A stretch of 64,000 nt of DNA, taken from contig CM032120.1 in assembly GCA_018894105.1 (NCBI GenBank), positions 25,690,710 to 25,754,709 on the forward strand, in the 5' to 3' direction. The notes beneath the pieces were generated by a model that was not told where the DNA came from, did no database searches, and was given only the letters and a program-made list of their open reading frames with translations. Positions 34,898-47,535 of the stretch are shown here, one piece after another; position 1 is the first letter of the stretch, and every line of letters begins with the position of its first letter. The position numbers and the translations under genes were made by a program. Source of the stretch: Jacaranda mimosifolia (taxonomy: Eukaryota; Streptophyta; Magnoliopsida; Lamiales; Bignoniaceae).

Positions 34898-37837
34898 CGT
34901 AACACCCTGAATTTTGAAATCCTGAAATATAAGAAAATATAAAATCGATAAATTTGGCTAAATTAATATTTGGATTTAATTTAGTTACAATCTATAATTA
35001 AATATTTATAATCAAGGGTTTGATTGTAAATAAGAGAATGATTTGATTGACTAAAACTATAAAATTTAGGGGGTCAATGTGAGGGAATCAAAATATGAGG
35101 ACCTTAAAATAATTGAATTTGAACTTAATTGTCCAAAAATAGAAATGTTAGGGCCAATGTGTAAGAATTAAAAGTTGAAGGACTCAATTGAAGATCAAGG
35201 ACCAAACTGAAGGCAGTTAGAACTTCCAGGGGTTGAATTGAAGGAGGTCAAAAGCCTAGGGGGTCAATTGAATAAGCTGAAAAATCCATACATATATATA
35301 GGATTAAGGATAGATTTTTATTAAATTCTCAAAAAAGCCCAAACCTTACCCCAGTGGTGAATCACTGGAGAATGATTGTAACACTTGAAATTAAACCAAT
35401 AAAAAGGCTCATCTTGTCCCTGCGAACAACCCCATATCAAAAACATTCAGAAACACCGGCGAAATCGCCGAGAGATTGAAGCCCGACGGTAGGCTGCTAC
35501 GGGTGTGGTGGTTCTACTGCTTCCGACTGCGAAAAGTGGCTAGGTTTTGGTGGGTCTTGGTCAGAAAAGCATGGGCAAGGTGATGGTAGTATCAATTTGG
35601 TGAAGCGGTGAATGGTAGTAGAGGAATTGAGGTGGGTAGCGGACGGTGGCGAGGTTAGGGTTACAGGGTGGTTTTTGGCCAAAACAACCGACCAATCAAG
35701 AAATTGTTTTGGGGGGTTTTGCTCCTGGAGTTGAGACGCACCAACTGGTGGTGGCGGTCCCCATCTTTGGCGGTGGTTTTGGACCAATTTATCCAAAATG
35801 AAGTTTCGGACTCATTTAAGCTGTTTTTAGCTTGAAATTAGATCTTGTTTCGATCCAATTTGGGTAAATTTCATATCAAATATTAATTCGATTGATTTTT
35901 ACAATTTTAAGTCAATGCTTATTGAATTAAGATTATTAAAATGTAATTTCAGTTGGGACAATGATTAATTTTGTAATTGTTGAACAAAAATTGATTCTAG
36001 TCCTAAGGTTGGAACTTTAAACAATGAAAGTAAGAATGACTGGGCTTGTGATACGAAGAGTGCCATATAATTTAGAAGTTGGGATTTTCTAAGATTTAGA
36101 CATAATTAAACTTGAAGTTGGAACCACAAATGCCTATAAAATCTTGAGATCCTAGATGAGACATCAGTGATGTAACGAGCTAAAGTCAGTTGTATTGGTA
36201 ATATATTTATCAATTGATTAATTAAGGATTACTGCATTTAGTTGCCGTAAATATTTGAGTATGAAGTAGAGATCGAAAGAATAAGCTAGAATAGAATAAA
36301 TTACACCTTGCAGTTTAATAAGAAAGCTCAATGTATTTATGTACACAAGTTAGTAATAGTTAAACCGTTTATAGATCGAGGGCCTTATATAAGTTCTTGA
36401 ATTGATTAGAAAAGAAGACCGTGCTCAGTCCAAACAACTAAGGACTACCATATTCGATTGTCTTAAGGATTGGATATAAATCCAAATTACCAGAATGGTA
36501 GTAGAATAACCTTAAGTTTGATAAAAGACATTAACTATACTTATACTTAAGACTCATAGGATCAGGGCTTGAGTGTCCGTACAATTAGGAATTCCTCTAC
36601 ATTTTCCAGGTGAGTTTATACTCAATAGTATAAGATTTCTTTTCTGGACAAAGAACATATATACTTGTCATATATCCTGACTGCTTAATTCTTTTCAATC
36701 TATGTGTTGAAAATAGTACTCCACATCACCCTTTATACTTAGTGCTTCTGTTGATATTGATTGATATCGCTTTACCTAATATTTGACGATTGTGTTGAGG
36801 AAGCTAAAAAATTATTTCAATATATATATATATATATTACTCGCCATGTCTAGTCTAAAACCAGCTTAGGCTGAATTAGTGGTTTCATGCTTAACATGGC
36901 GAATTGACATATTAAGTGAAATGCTGTTGGACATATTTAGTGACATCAGTGATTATATTAATACCCTTGGGGGTGGGCTGTGGGAACAGTTACGAAAGAC
37001 GGTAGGGTGGGATGAACCGATGGTGACAGATCTTTTAGCTGATACCCGTGCGTGATGCCCATATAATCCCTACCCAGTAAGCCAGCTGGAGGTAGCCGCC
37101 TATGAGTGGGATCAGGCATGCAGTTAGCCATGCCTAGTGAGTGATTAATTAAGTGTCTAAGTTGATCACTTGGTACTTTGGAAGAATAAGGATTTTCATG
37201 TTTTCGAAAGTGGAGTGATAAGGTAGGGAACCACCAACAGCAAAAGTGTGAAAGTGATTATTAATTTTATTTTATTCTTTTATACTTAAGTATTTGACAT
37301 AAACCCAGTGATTATTCTAATGACATATCGATCTCTTGTGGTCGTAATTGTGATTTAAACCTTTATGAGAGACAATGAATTTGTGAAGTCTCATCACTGG
37401 TATGGGACGGTGGTGAGGTGGATCACTCTAAATATTGACTAAAATCTTTTCTCACAACTTCTGAGAATTTTAATGCTTCTACTTTTTGCTTATATAATAT
37501 TTGAGAAATTTACCACTTCATTATTAATGCTAAATTATCTCATTAAGTTATTTGGACTTGCATTGTTTTATTATTATTATTCTCTGTTCTTTACTCCAGA
37601 TATAGATGAGTGATGAAGATACACTAGCCCAAACAACACATGAGGTAATGAGAGTGATAGAAGTGTTAAGTGTAACTCATGATATTTTGGTTCACAGTTG
37701 AATCTCGAGCGGGTATTGTTTGTAGAAATTAAATATTTTAGATTTGATAAATATACTCTCTGTTATTTAAAAGACTCGTGATGTAAATTGAGTAGCGCTT
37801 GAAATGGGAATAGGCGCCTCCCGATCGAGGCGTTACA
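34898..37837 (+). mobile_element. solo LTR of a chromovirus-like gypsy element with 5-bp target duplication
   Basis: The sequence begins cgtaacaccctgaattttg and ends gaggcgttaca, the start and end pattern of long plant chromovirus (Tekay/Del-type) LTRs, with the usual initial T changed to C. The 5-mer gttta flanks it on both sides (34893-34897, 37838-37842). Typical LTR content is present: repeated gggtcaattgaa-like phrases (35160-35280), a TATA-like tatatatagga (35294) and a gggtgggctgtggg stretch (36970). No internal gag-pol remains, so recombination between LTRs probably removed it. The minus-strand ORF at 35497-35796 is not considered a gene. Confidence 0.82.
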
Positions 37838-37842
37838 GTTTA

Positions 37843-39689
37843 TATCTTGAATAATATTCAACGGTGGCAAATTGTGACAAAAGGGAAAAAAAGATGTGCA
37901 AAGTTGAGTAAATCTATTTATATACGCAATGGAGAGAGTATCAGTTCAACGAAAAATATTGTTTCAAATGAATGGTAATTATATTACGGCGAAATATTAG
38001 TTGCAAAGGCTTGAATTTGAAAAGTGAATTAGGGTTTACTTGCATTCAACTGAACTTTTAACTTTTTGGCATCCATTTTTAATATTGATCTCAATTTCTG
38101 CTACGCTCACTGGCCTTACGTGCCAATTGATCATTTTAATTATTTGGATCCTCTATTCTCATTCTTTTATTTTATTTTTAATTTTAATGTATCATATCTA
38201 TATCTATACTATTATATATAGCACAATGGTGTGAGACCCACAATTACTCAATTTTGATTGCAATTTTGGCAAAGTGGCAAATTCTTAGAATTTTGAGTTC
38301 TTTAATTAAATTTAAAATTTTTCATTAATTGTTGATTATTATCTCTAACCGATATGATTGTATCTTATCTCTAATTTTCTTTCATTTGAAATTTAAAATA
38401 AATCTCTCTATACTATTAAGTAAGAACTTAATTCAAATTTAAAAATATAATATATTTTATTTATTAACAATTAGATATTCATACTAGATTATAAAAAATT
38501 GATAAAATCTTTTTCTTTAATAATTTAAGATAAAGTCGCTACATCTCCATTGAAAAAAAATAAACAATAGTCTCTAAGATGAAGTCATTACTTTTTTAGT
38601 TAATTCGCACTAAATTGTTAAAATTTAAATTTTTTTATTTAAATCAAAAAAATTATTGGTAGTTGGTTGCTCTCTTCATATTAGTTGAACACTTATCTAT
38701 TCCATATAAATATTTCTAAAGTTTCAAAATTGTTTTCTTGGTTGAATAAATAATTATTCAATTGATCTTTAATATCAGAAAAATGATTATTTATAAAATT
38801 TGTTTCATCTCGTGCTTAGAATATATCAAAGATTTCTTAATTTATAATTTTTTTGAAGATCTTTTTTAAGTTTTCTCTTAGCTTTAATAACTAATTTTAT
38901 TTATACCTGATTGTTTATGATGAAAATTTTTTGAAAAAAAAAATATTAATTTTACGACTAATTACAAGAGGCTATGTGTAAAATAAAGTACTAATAATCA
39001 ATTTATTGGTTTTATTTATTTATTGAAGTATCAAATTCAATTTTAAATATAAAAATTAATTTAAATAACATTCTAAATATTTATTTGGTCCATAAATCTA
39101 ATATAGCTAAATATAAAGTTGAGATTTTTCAACCAACAAAATGCAGTCTAATAAGATATAACAATAAAGTAAATTTCATCATATGACATCAAATATCTAT
39201 CAAATAAAGATTTAATATTATCCTTTAATATTATATATATAATAAGATAATATCAAAAATATTTCAGTAGGTTAAGACTCTTCTACTTCATACACCTATA
39301 TAAAGGGGCTATGTGATTCCATGCAAACATAACAGGAAGAAATAGAAAAAAATTCAAATTTAAAAAAGCTTTGCCTCGGTCTTTCAAATTTGAAAGAAGG
39401 AGAAATCAATAAATTTTTCCACAATAAATTCAATTTCTGCTGGAATTTGGTATCTATTGAAATTTTGATTTCATATATATAATTGAACATAATTATTTTT
39501 TCTTGATTGTTGAAAACCTGATGTTCTCTATGTTAATATGGCAGAGTATGAAAAATGAGCTGGGCACAGGAAATGGGTGAGCAAGAAAATTTGCATCAAA
39601 GAATGATTTTTTTTTGAGTTATTTGTAATGATTCATGTGGTATTTTCTTGCCCCCCCCCCCCCCCCACACTAGAGTACTACTACAACTT
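37843..39689. other. AT-rich spacer, possible degenerate 5' LTR near its right end
   Basis: No gene is seen. At 39296-39304 a ctatataaaggggc TATA-like motif is followed by U5-like sequence. Its surroundings loosely resemble the TATA region of the LTR at 41221, so this could be a diverged 5' LTR of the gag-bearing element that follows. Limits and identity are uncertain. A poly-C run lies at 39651-39666. Confidence 0.35.
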
Positions 39690-40085
39690 TATGGAGATCA
39701 TTTGGTCAAACAATTTGTTCGATCATTAAAGGGCAATGCTTTTGATTAGTATATTGACTTGGAAGCATGCTCTATCGATAGTTGGGGGCAACTGGAACAA
39801 GAGTTCCTCAATCATTTCTACAGCACTCCAAGGACAATTAGCATGATAGAACTCACCAACTCTCGCCAGTGGAAAGAAGAACTTGTCATTGACTACATCA
39901 ATCGTTGGAGAAATTTGAGTCTTAACTGCAAAGATCAATTATCAAAGGCTTTAGTTATTGAGATGTGCATCCAAGGAATGCATTGGAGTCTTTGCTACAT
40001 ACTTCAAGGAATCAAACCAAAAACTTTTGAAGATTTGGCAACGAGTGCACATAATATTGCAATGAGCATGAATTTTGATGAATAA
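39690..40085 (+). pseudogene. gag fragment of a Ty3/gypsy element
   Basis: An open frame from 39759 reads as the middle of a retrotransposon gag domain: IDSWGQLEQEFLNHFYSTPR, then WKEELVIDYINRWRNLSLNC and an EMCIQGMHW block. The same frame extends upstream through a TAG at 39747, reading GDHLVKQFVRSLKGNAFD before it. No protease, RT or integrase follows. The fragment stops at 40085 and the sequence passes into tandem repeats and then an LTR, so the element is either internally deleted or a gag-only derivative. Confidence 0.8.
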
Positions 40086-40139
40086 GAAGACTCAAGTGAT
40101 GCCGATGATGATGAAGATATTTGGGGCAATTAATTTTCA

Positions 40140-40990
40140 TCTTCAAAACACAAATGCTCCTCGATATGAGCCTAAACTATCAATAATGCTCCCAGATAAG
40201 AGCATAAACTATCTAAATTCTCAAGTTTCCAAGTATTCAAGCTAAGGCTCAAGTTTCGAAATTTTCAAATTCAAAACTCAAGTCGGCTAATCTCTAAATC
40301 TACGACTCAAGTCTCCAAGTCTTCATATTCAAGATTCAAGTCTCCAGATGTCCAAATTCAAGACTCAAGTCTTCAAGTTTTCAAATCAAAGACTCAAATC
40401 TTCAAGTCTCCAAATTCAAACTCAATTCTTCAAACCTTCAAATACAAACTTAAGTCTCCATGTTTCTAAATCCACGACTCAAGTCTTCAAGTCTTCAAAT
40501 TCAAGACTCAAGTTTCCATATGTCCAAATTCAAGAATCAAGTCTTCAAGTTTCCAAATCAAAGACTCAAATCTTTAAGTCTTCATGTCCAAAACTCAAAT
40601 CTTCAAATTCCAAATGCTCCTAGATACGAGCATAAACTATTTGAAAATTTTAAATTAAAGTTTTTTCATGTGCTTCTTGATAAGAGTTTAAACTATCAAT
40701 AAGGCTCCTAGATATGAGCATAAACTATCTAAATATTCAAAGTCTCCCCATGTGCTCCTTGATATGAGCTTAAACTTTCAATAAGGTTCCTAGGTACGAG
40801 CATAAACTATCTAAATATTCAAATTCTCTCTATGTACTCCTTGATAAGAGTGTAAACTGTTTATTAAGTCAAACTCAAGTAAACTTCTTGACATGAGTAT
40901 AAATTGTCAACCAAATTCAAATGGACTCATTAACACGAGTATAAAATATCTATTCAACTTAAATATGCGCCTTGACGCACGAGCCTAAAC
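40140..40990 (+). repeat. two imperfect tandem arrays (about 29 bp and about 83 bp)
   Basis: From 40290 to 40610, units of 28-29 bp with the core actcaagtcttcaag repeat about ten times, with a visible higher-order period of six units (about 172 bp: aagtctccagatgtcc near 40336 and aagtttccatatgtcc near 40508). On both sides (40150-40220 and 40610-40900) units with ctccttgatatgagcttaaac and gagcataaactatctaaat recur about every 83 bp. The ORFs spanning them are by-products of the repeat. The arrays lie between the gag fragment and the 3' LTR. Confidence 0.75.
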
Positions 40991-41220
40991 TGCATGTTAC
41001 TCTTGATCCGCGCGACACACCCATCAAAAGGATATTTACTTTGAATTATGTTGTGAATTGACCCTTTGATTGGCACAATAGCTAAAGGAACGCTTGGAGG
41101 ATTTCTTGTCGCAGACATATTTGAAAAAATTGAGAGAAAATGAAAACTTCTCAAATACTTCAAACCTTGCCTCTTTCGTGGATGATGCCATCTTTCACCA
41201 AGCCTTGAAGTGGGGGCATT

Positions 41221-41940
41221 TGTAGACATATTAATTTTTTCCAATTGGAGAGTGACATGTATAAAATAATATGCTAGTTATTAATATTTTTTTTTTAATC
41301 TTGGAATTTATTAAATTTAATTTCAAAAGATAAATAGTTAATTTTAATTAATACTCTAGTATTTATTTTATGCTCAAATAAAATATTGACAAGTGTCGAA
41401 GATGAAGTATCTACATCTATGGATCAATTAAATTAAATATATTTGATATTATTTCTTGATATTTGATATTATCTTATCAAAGCGATAACTATCAAAGAAA
41501 TTCAAGTCAATCTGGAAGTCTCCCATCAAGTATCTATATAAACGGGGTGACTAAGGCTCATTCAACACACAACACAAATTTCAGCAAGTGAAAGGAGCTT
41601 TGAAGGAGTTCAGCAATTCTCTCAATTAAATTCAAGGAGATCCATGACGTCCAAGGCGTTATTCGTGGAACTCATCATATTTTGGTATTTGATTTGAGAT
41701 CAAGGTGCAAAATCCTCGAATTGGCATTATTTTCCTCCAAATCAAACTAAAGGAGATCCACGTCATTCAAAATATTATTTGCGGTGCTTATTAAATTCAA
41801 GATTATATTTGAAAGGGAAGAATCAGATGAGTAGATTAGAGATTAGGTCCACAATTGATATATTTTAATTTTATCTTATTTGTACGATTTTTCTTGTCTT
41901 GTAATTTTATTTATTGCAAACAAAGAAATTTGTGCTTACA
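41221..41940 (+). repeat. 3' LTR of the gag-bearing gypsy element (probable limits)
   Basis: A polypurine-type tract gaagtgggggcatt (ending 41220) is directly followed by TGTAGACATA, a common plant LTR start. A TATA box (tctatataaac) lies at 41533. The sequence ends gtgcttaca at 41940, giving TGTA/TACA inverted ends. The matching 5' LTR is not clearly present and no target duplication was confirmed, so the right edge is an estimate. Confidence 0.5.
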
Positions 41941-43362
41941 CATATAATCATAATTATATATAAATATAATATTCCATATTTTACTTAAATAAAAACAATA
42001 ATATAAAATTACATATCAACGTATTAATCAAATAAAAAATGTTCATCTTATATTTAATATATTTTTCTCTCAAAATAAAATCAACTACATGATCATTTAG
42101 TTTCAAAACAATCTTTACCTACTTTTTTGAACAAACCATGTATATGTGTGTGTGTGTGTGTATTCTCTCAACCTCCCAAAAATTCATTTTTTTCCAAAAT
42201 ATTTAAGGTAAGACGTAACACTACCATGCTATTCCTCATATTCGTTGAACTAATGGACAACAAAAAGGGGGTTTTCTATGGTCCTAATCCCTCATTTTTA
42301 TCTACTAACATGCATGTGCTTTGTTATTATTGATTTACAACTAAATCAATATCTACCTAAGGATATATTTGTTCATAAAACAAACAAAATTTAATCAAAC
42401 AATCTAATATTTTTATTGTTCTCTTTGAAATTCCTTATTTATCCTTCATTCAAAATTTTGTTATTCTAAAAATACCTTTTTTTTTTGTTTGAACAAAAAA
42501 ATAAAGTAATTTAATTTTTTATTTAGTGGAAAATCTCGATCTTGTAAATTTTTATTCTGGGAAAAATATTTTTTTCCTTCCTATAAGATTTTCCCACTTT
42601 CAATTTTATCCTATATATTATGCAATTTTAAATTTAGCTCTATAAGCTAAAAAAATTTACACATTTAGTCCGAAAGTTGCCAGAATTTGAAAATTTGATA
42701 AAAAAATGCTTATGTGACACACCGAAAGGTTCTAAAATTGGACATTTTGCTGAGTTGGCATATTCATAGTTTTTTTTTGCTATGTTGGCAAAAAAACTAG
42801 TTGATATTTTTAATTAATTAGCTTATTTTATTATTTTTATTGCTTAAGTGGCAACATGAATTTTGAAGTATTTATATATCACATATATTTATATAAATAT
42901 ATATAATTTATAATAGTTAAGAAATAAAAAAATTTAAACAACTTTAGATATATAAATAAAAAATAAATAAACTAAAAGTTAAAAAAAAAAAGGAAAGGAA
43001 AATCCCCCAAAACACCCATGCTTGGCCAGATCTGGCCAGCCGGCCAACTTCAGGCCGTCAAGCTTCCAGGTGGCCAGCACTTGGAAACATCAGCCGAGTT
43101 TCCAGGCGACCATGCCTAGAAGCTCGCCACTTGGCTAGATCTGCCATGGCCAACTGGCCATGGCAGCCCTAGTGGTTTGTGTGGGGGTTGGCGGTAGGGT
43201 TAGGGAGGAGGGCGGGCGGACGGCAGCTGCGGCGGTATTATGTATATATGTGTATATATATGTGTGTCTATGTATATATGTATATATGTATATATTTGTA
43301 TGTATATACATATATGTAATATATATTTATATAAATATATGTGTATATATGTTGCATTTTAG
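41941..43362. other. AT-rich spacer with a third GC-rich-core repeat, cut by the pararetrovirus
   Basis: No gene is seen. From about 42530 an AT-rich stretch leads to a GC-rich core (42995-43225, with ccagatctggccagccgg and cggcggtatta) followed by a tatatatgt tract, the same plan as the repeats at 29995 and 33655. The tract is interrupted at about 43363 where pararetrovirus sequence starts. The small ORF at 43160 is not convincing. Confidence 0.45.
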
Positions 43363-46300
43363 TTTTAGAAAGAAATTATAAATTGAGTAGTGGACAAGTT
43401 TTAAAAGCTATATATCCACCTCAACAACCTTTTCAAATTCATAATAATGGAGAAATAATATATTTTTCTATATTTCAGAGACTTTTTGACAATGAAACAC
43501 TTCAAATTACTACTGCTACTATTAATAATTTAGTAAAACAACAAAATTATGCTAATATGTATCTTAATGTTTTAGGAGAACAAATATTATCTCTTCATAA
43601 TAGAGTTGAAAGTTTATATTCTCTTGTTAATCAAGTTAAGAATTTGATTAATGTGGCAAACCTTAATCAAGGACAACCACAACAAACAGAGGTTATTGCT
43701 ACCCCTAATATTCAACCTCCTCCTGAAATTCATAATTTCAAATTAAAGTCTATTAGTGAATTAGAAAAAATTCTTGATAATAAGTTTAAAGGATTAAAAC
43801 TTAATACTCTTAATAAAGAGTTTGAAGATGGTAGGAGTAATACAGAAAGTTATAAGAATTGTATTAAAGATGAAATAAATAAAATTGAAAAATATGTTGA
43901 TAAGCCTACTATGGGGATGTATTACTATCCTAGACCCACACCTCAAGATGTTCTTCATGAGGAACAAGAATATACAGTCAATAATAGTTATAATGGGAAA
44001 AATATTTATGAATAGAATTTAGATGGTTATACTGAAAGACAAATTTATAATATTGTTCATAGAATGCTTATGTATAGCACAATTTCTAAAAAGAATGGAA
44101 ATAGTGATAAAACTGTTGCAAATATGATTGTTGCAGGATTTACTGGCAAATTAAAAGGTTGGTGGGATAATTATCTTACTGTTTCTGATAGAAATGAAAT
44201 TCTTAATACTATTAAGACTGAATCTGGTCATAATGTTGAAAATGTTGTTTATACACTTGTTAATATTATAGAACATTTTATTGGTAGATGGTCTGATAAT
44301 TCTGAAAATATCAGAACTCTTCTTAATGGTTTAAAGTGTCCTACACTTACTTCATTTAGGTGGTATAATGATACATTTTTATCCAGAGTTATGGAACTCC
44401 CTGAGTCTAATAGTACTCATTGGAAATCTAAATTTGTAGATGGTTTACCTTCTTTATTTGCAAAAAGAGTTAGAAAGAATCTTAGAAAAGGAGGTACTCA
44501 AATTGAATATGAAAATTATAGATACGGTAAACTTATAGGAACCTATATTCAAGAAGGTATATCTTTATGTAATGAGATTAAATTGAATCAACAGATTAAA
44601 CGTCATAATATTACATAAAAAAGACAATTAGATCAATTTGGTATCAATCAACCTTCCACTAGTAAGCCTTATAGGCAAAAAAAGGATAAAATCTCTTTGA
44701 ATAAAAGAAAAGAGAATAGAGAGAAAAAAGAAAGAAAGAAAGAAAGAATAGAAAAGAAAAAATCAAGAGCCTATTTTAAATGTGGTAAAATAGGTCATTA
44801 TGCTGATAAATGTAAAATGAAGAAAAAGATTAATAATCTTAATGTTGATGAAGAATTAAAAGAAACTCTTTCTAAATTACTTTTAAATTATGATTCAGAA
44901 AATGATTATGATGTTTATGATAATTCAGATAATAGTTTTGAGAAATCTTTTGCTTCTGATGATTTAAAACCATTAGAAAATGAAAATTATATTTCTGAAA
45001 ATGAATGTTGTGATCCTTGTAAACAAGGAAATCCTTGTATTAAACAAGACAGTGATAATGAAGAATTTTATAAAATTCTTGCTCAATTTAAAGATTTTAA
45101 TGTTAATGGTTTAAATAGTGACAATTTTATGGAACTTTTGAAACTAATAAAAGATCCAGAGCTTAGATAAAAAATTATTGGTCAAATGGAAAATACTCCT
45201 AGTACTTCTTCTTCTACTAATAATAATAACTTTGATGAAAATCAAAAATTTTATATTTCACCAGAACCTTATTCTATGGTTGAGGTTCAAAAGATTTTGA
45301 AACAAAGACAAAAGATTGAAACTCCTACTATAGTTAATGATTTATCTGTAGAAATTCATAATTTAAAAAATGAGATTTATAATCTTAAACAAGAAAATAA
45401 ATTTCTTGATGAAAGAATTTCTATTTTAGAAAACAATAATAAAGTTATGAGTTTTCATAATAATAAAGATCTTGATGAAATATTAAGATTTCCTTCTAGT
45501 GATAATTTTCTTTCTACACTTGAGATAATTACATCTCAAAAATGGCATGTAAATATTACTTTACTTATGGATAATAGATTTAAAAAAGAGCTTACTGCTT
45601 TAGTTGACAGTGGAGCATATATGATTTGTATTCAGGAAGGAATAATTCCTACCAGGTATTTTCATAAAACTACTCGCACTCTAAGTTCTGCTAATGGTCA
45701 TAAATTAGATATTCAATATAAATTACCTAAAACATATATTTTCAAAAATAATACTTGTATTCCTACAAGTTTTTTACTTCTAAAAAATATTACAAACCAA
45801 GTTATACTTGGTACTCCATTTTTAAAGAAAATATTTCCTACTAAAAATATTGATGAAAAAGGTTTTAAAGGAACTTTTGAGGGAAAAGAAATAACTTTTC
45901 AATTTATTACTAAACCCTTCACTAGAGTTCTTCATCAAATTCAAGATTTGCTTATAGTAAAAAATCATCAAATTAATTTTCTTAAAGAAGAAATTAATAT
46001 ATTAACAATTGAAGAAAAACTTCAAAATCCTAAATTATAGGAAAAAATTGAATTAATAATTAATCAATTTTCTTTACAAATCTGTAATGATTATCCAAAT
46101 GCTTTTTGGAATAGAAAGAAACATATTGTTAATCTTAGATGATTTTGATGAAAAGAAAATTCCTACTAAAGCTAGACCATGTCAAATGAATTCTGAATAT
46201 TTAGAATTATGTAAAAAAGAAATTGCTTCTCTTTTACAAAAAGGTTTAATAAAAAAATCTAAGTCTCCTTGGTCTTGTACAACTTTTTATGTTAATAAAC

Positions 46301-47535
46301 ATTTTGAACAAGAAAGAGGAATACCTCGCCTTGTTATTAATTACAAACCTCTTAATAAAGTTTTAAAATGGATAAGATATCCTATTCCTAATAAAAAGGA
46401 TTTACTTGATAGACTTTATGAAGCTGTCATATTTTCAAATTTTGATTTAAAATCAGGATATTGGCAAATTCAGATTGCTGAAGAAGATAGGTATAAAACT
46501 GCTTTTAATGTTCCAATATGACAATTTGAGTGGAATGTTATGCCATTTGGTTTGAAGAATGCTCCTTCAGAATTTCAAAATATTATGAATGATATATTTT
46601 TACCATAGAGTTCATTTATTATAGTATATATTGATGATATACTAGTTTTTTTCTAAAACTATTGAAATGCATTTTAAACATCTTGATATTTTCAAGAAAA
46701 TTATTATTCAAAATGGTCTTGTAATATCTAGAACAAAAATGAATATTTTCCAAACAAAAGTTAGATTTCTTGATCATAATATAGAAAAAGGAAAAATTAT
46801 TCCTATTAATAGAAACATAGAATTTGCTTCTAAATTTCCTGATAGGATTAATGATAAAACCCAGTTACAAAGGTTTTTAGAAAGTTTGAATTATATTTCT
46901 GCTTATTATAAAAACTTAGCAGAAGATACTGCCATTTTATATGATAGACTGAAAAAGGTTACTATACCTTGGTCTGAACAACATACTGAAGCAGTTAAGA
47001 AAATAAAACAAAAGGTTAATAATCTTCCTTGTCTTATGCTTGCTAATCCAAATTGGATGAAGATTATAGAAACTTATGCTTCTGATATTGGTAATGGAGG
47101 AATTTTAAAACAAATAATCCAGATACTAAACAAGAATATCTTTTTAGATTTTATTCTGGAAAATGAAATAATAGTCAAAAGAATTGTGCTACTATTGCTA
47201 AAGAAATCATAGCAATTGTTAAATGTGTTTTGAAATTTCAGGATGTTTATATAATTAGAAATTTGTTATTAAAACAGATCGCCAATCAGCAAAGTACACG
47301 TTAATAAAGTTTTAAACATGTGGTTTCTAAACAAATGTTTGCTAGATGGCAAGCTCATTTAGCTCCTTTTGATTTTGAAATTCATTATAAAATAGGTTTC
47401 AGAAAATAGACTGCTTGATTTCCTTTCTCGTGAATTTCTATAGGAATGATCCCAAGAGGAAGGGGTCAAAACTTCCCCTCTCCCTCTAATAGAGGAGGAA
47501 GAGGAAAAACCATAATACAACATGGTTCTCAAAGG
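43363..47535 (+). pseudogene. endogenous pararetrovirus copy A (capsid, protease, RT, RNase H, ORF2 start)
   Basis: A partial genome of a caulimovirid (florendovirus- or petuvirus-like; genus not settled). In order: coiled-coil region (43363-43990), capsid with basic tract and a C-less zinc knuckle (44064-45170), protease with LVDSGA (45600-45617), RT (46090-46660), RNase H start (ASDIGNGGI near 47070), and the first ~90 bases of ORF2 (47446-47535). The left edge falls inside the polyprotein, so the movement protein is absent. Stops or frame changes are at about 44015, 44618, 45168, 46040, 46140, 46520 and 46650; the last disrupts the sequence just after YIDDILVF. At the right edge ORF2 breaks into movement-protein sequence of copy B. 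Copies B and C are its relatives. Confidence 0.88.

Noticed and set aside
35497..35796. 99-codon Pro-rich minus ORF
   Set aside because: It lies inside the solo LTR and has no protein-like features beyond base composition.
43160..43381. 73-codon plus ORF with a Tyr/Ile/Val-rich end
   Set aside because: Its second half is a translation of a tatatatgt tract and it runs into viral sequence by chance.
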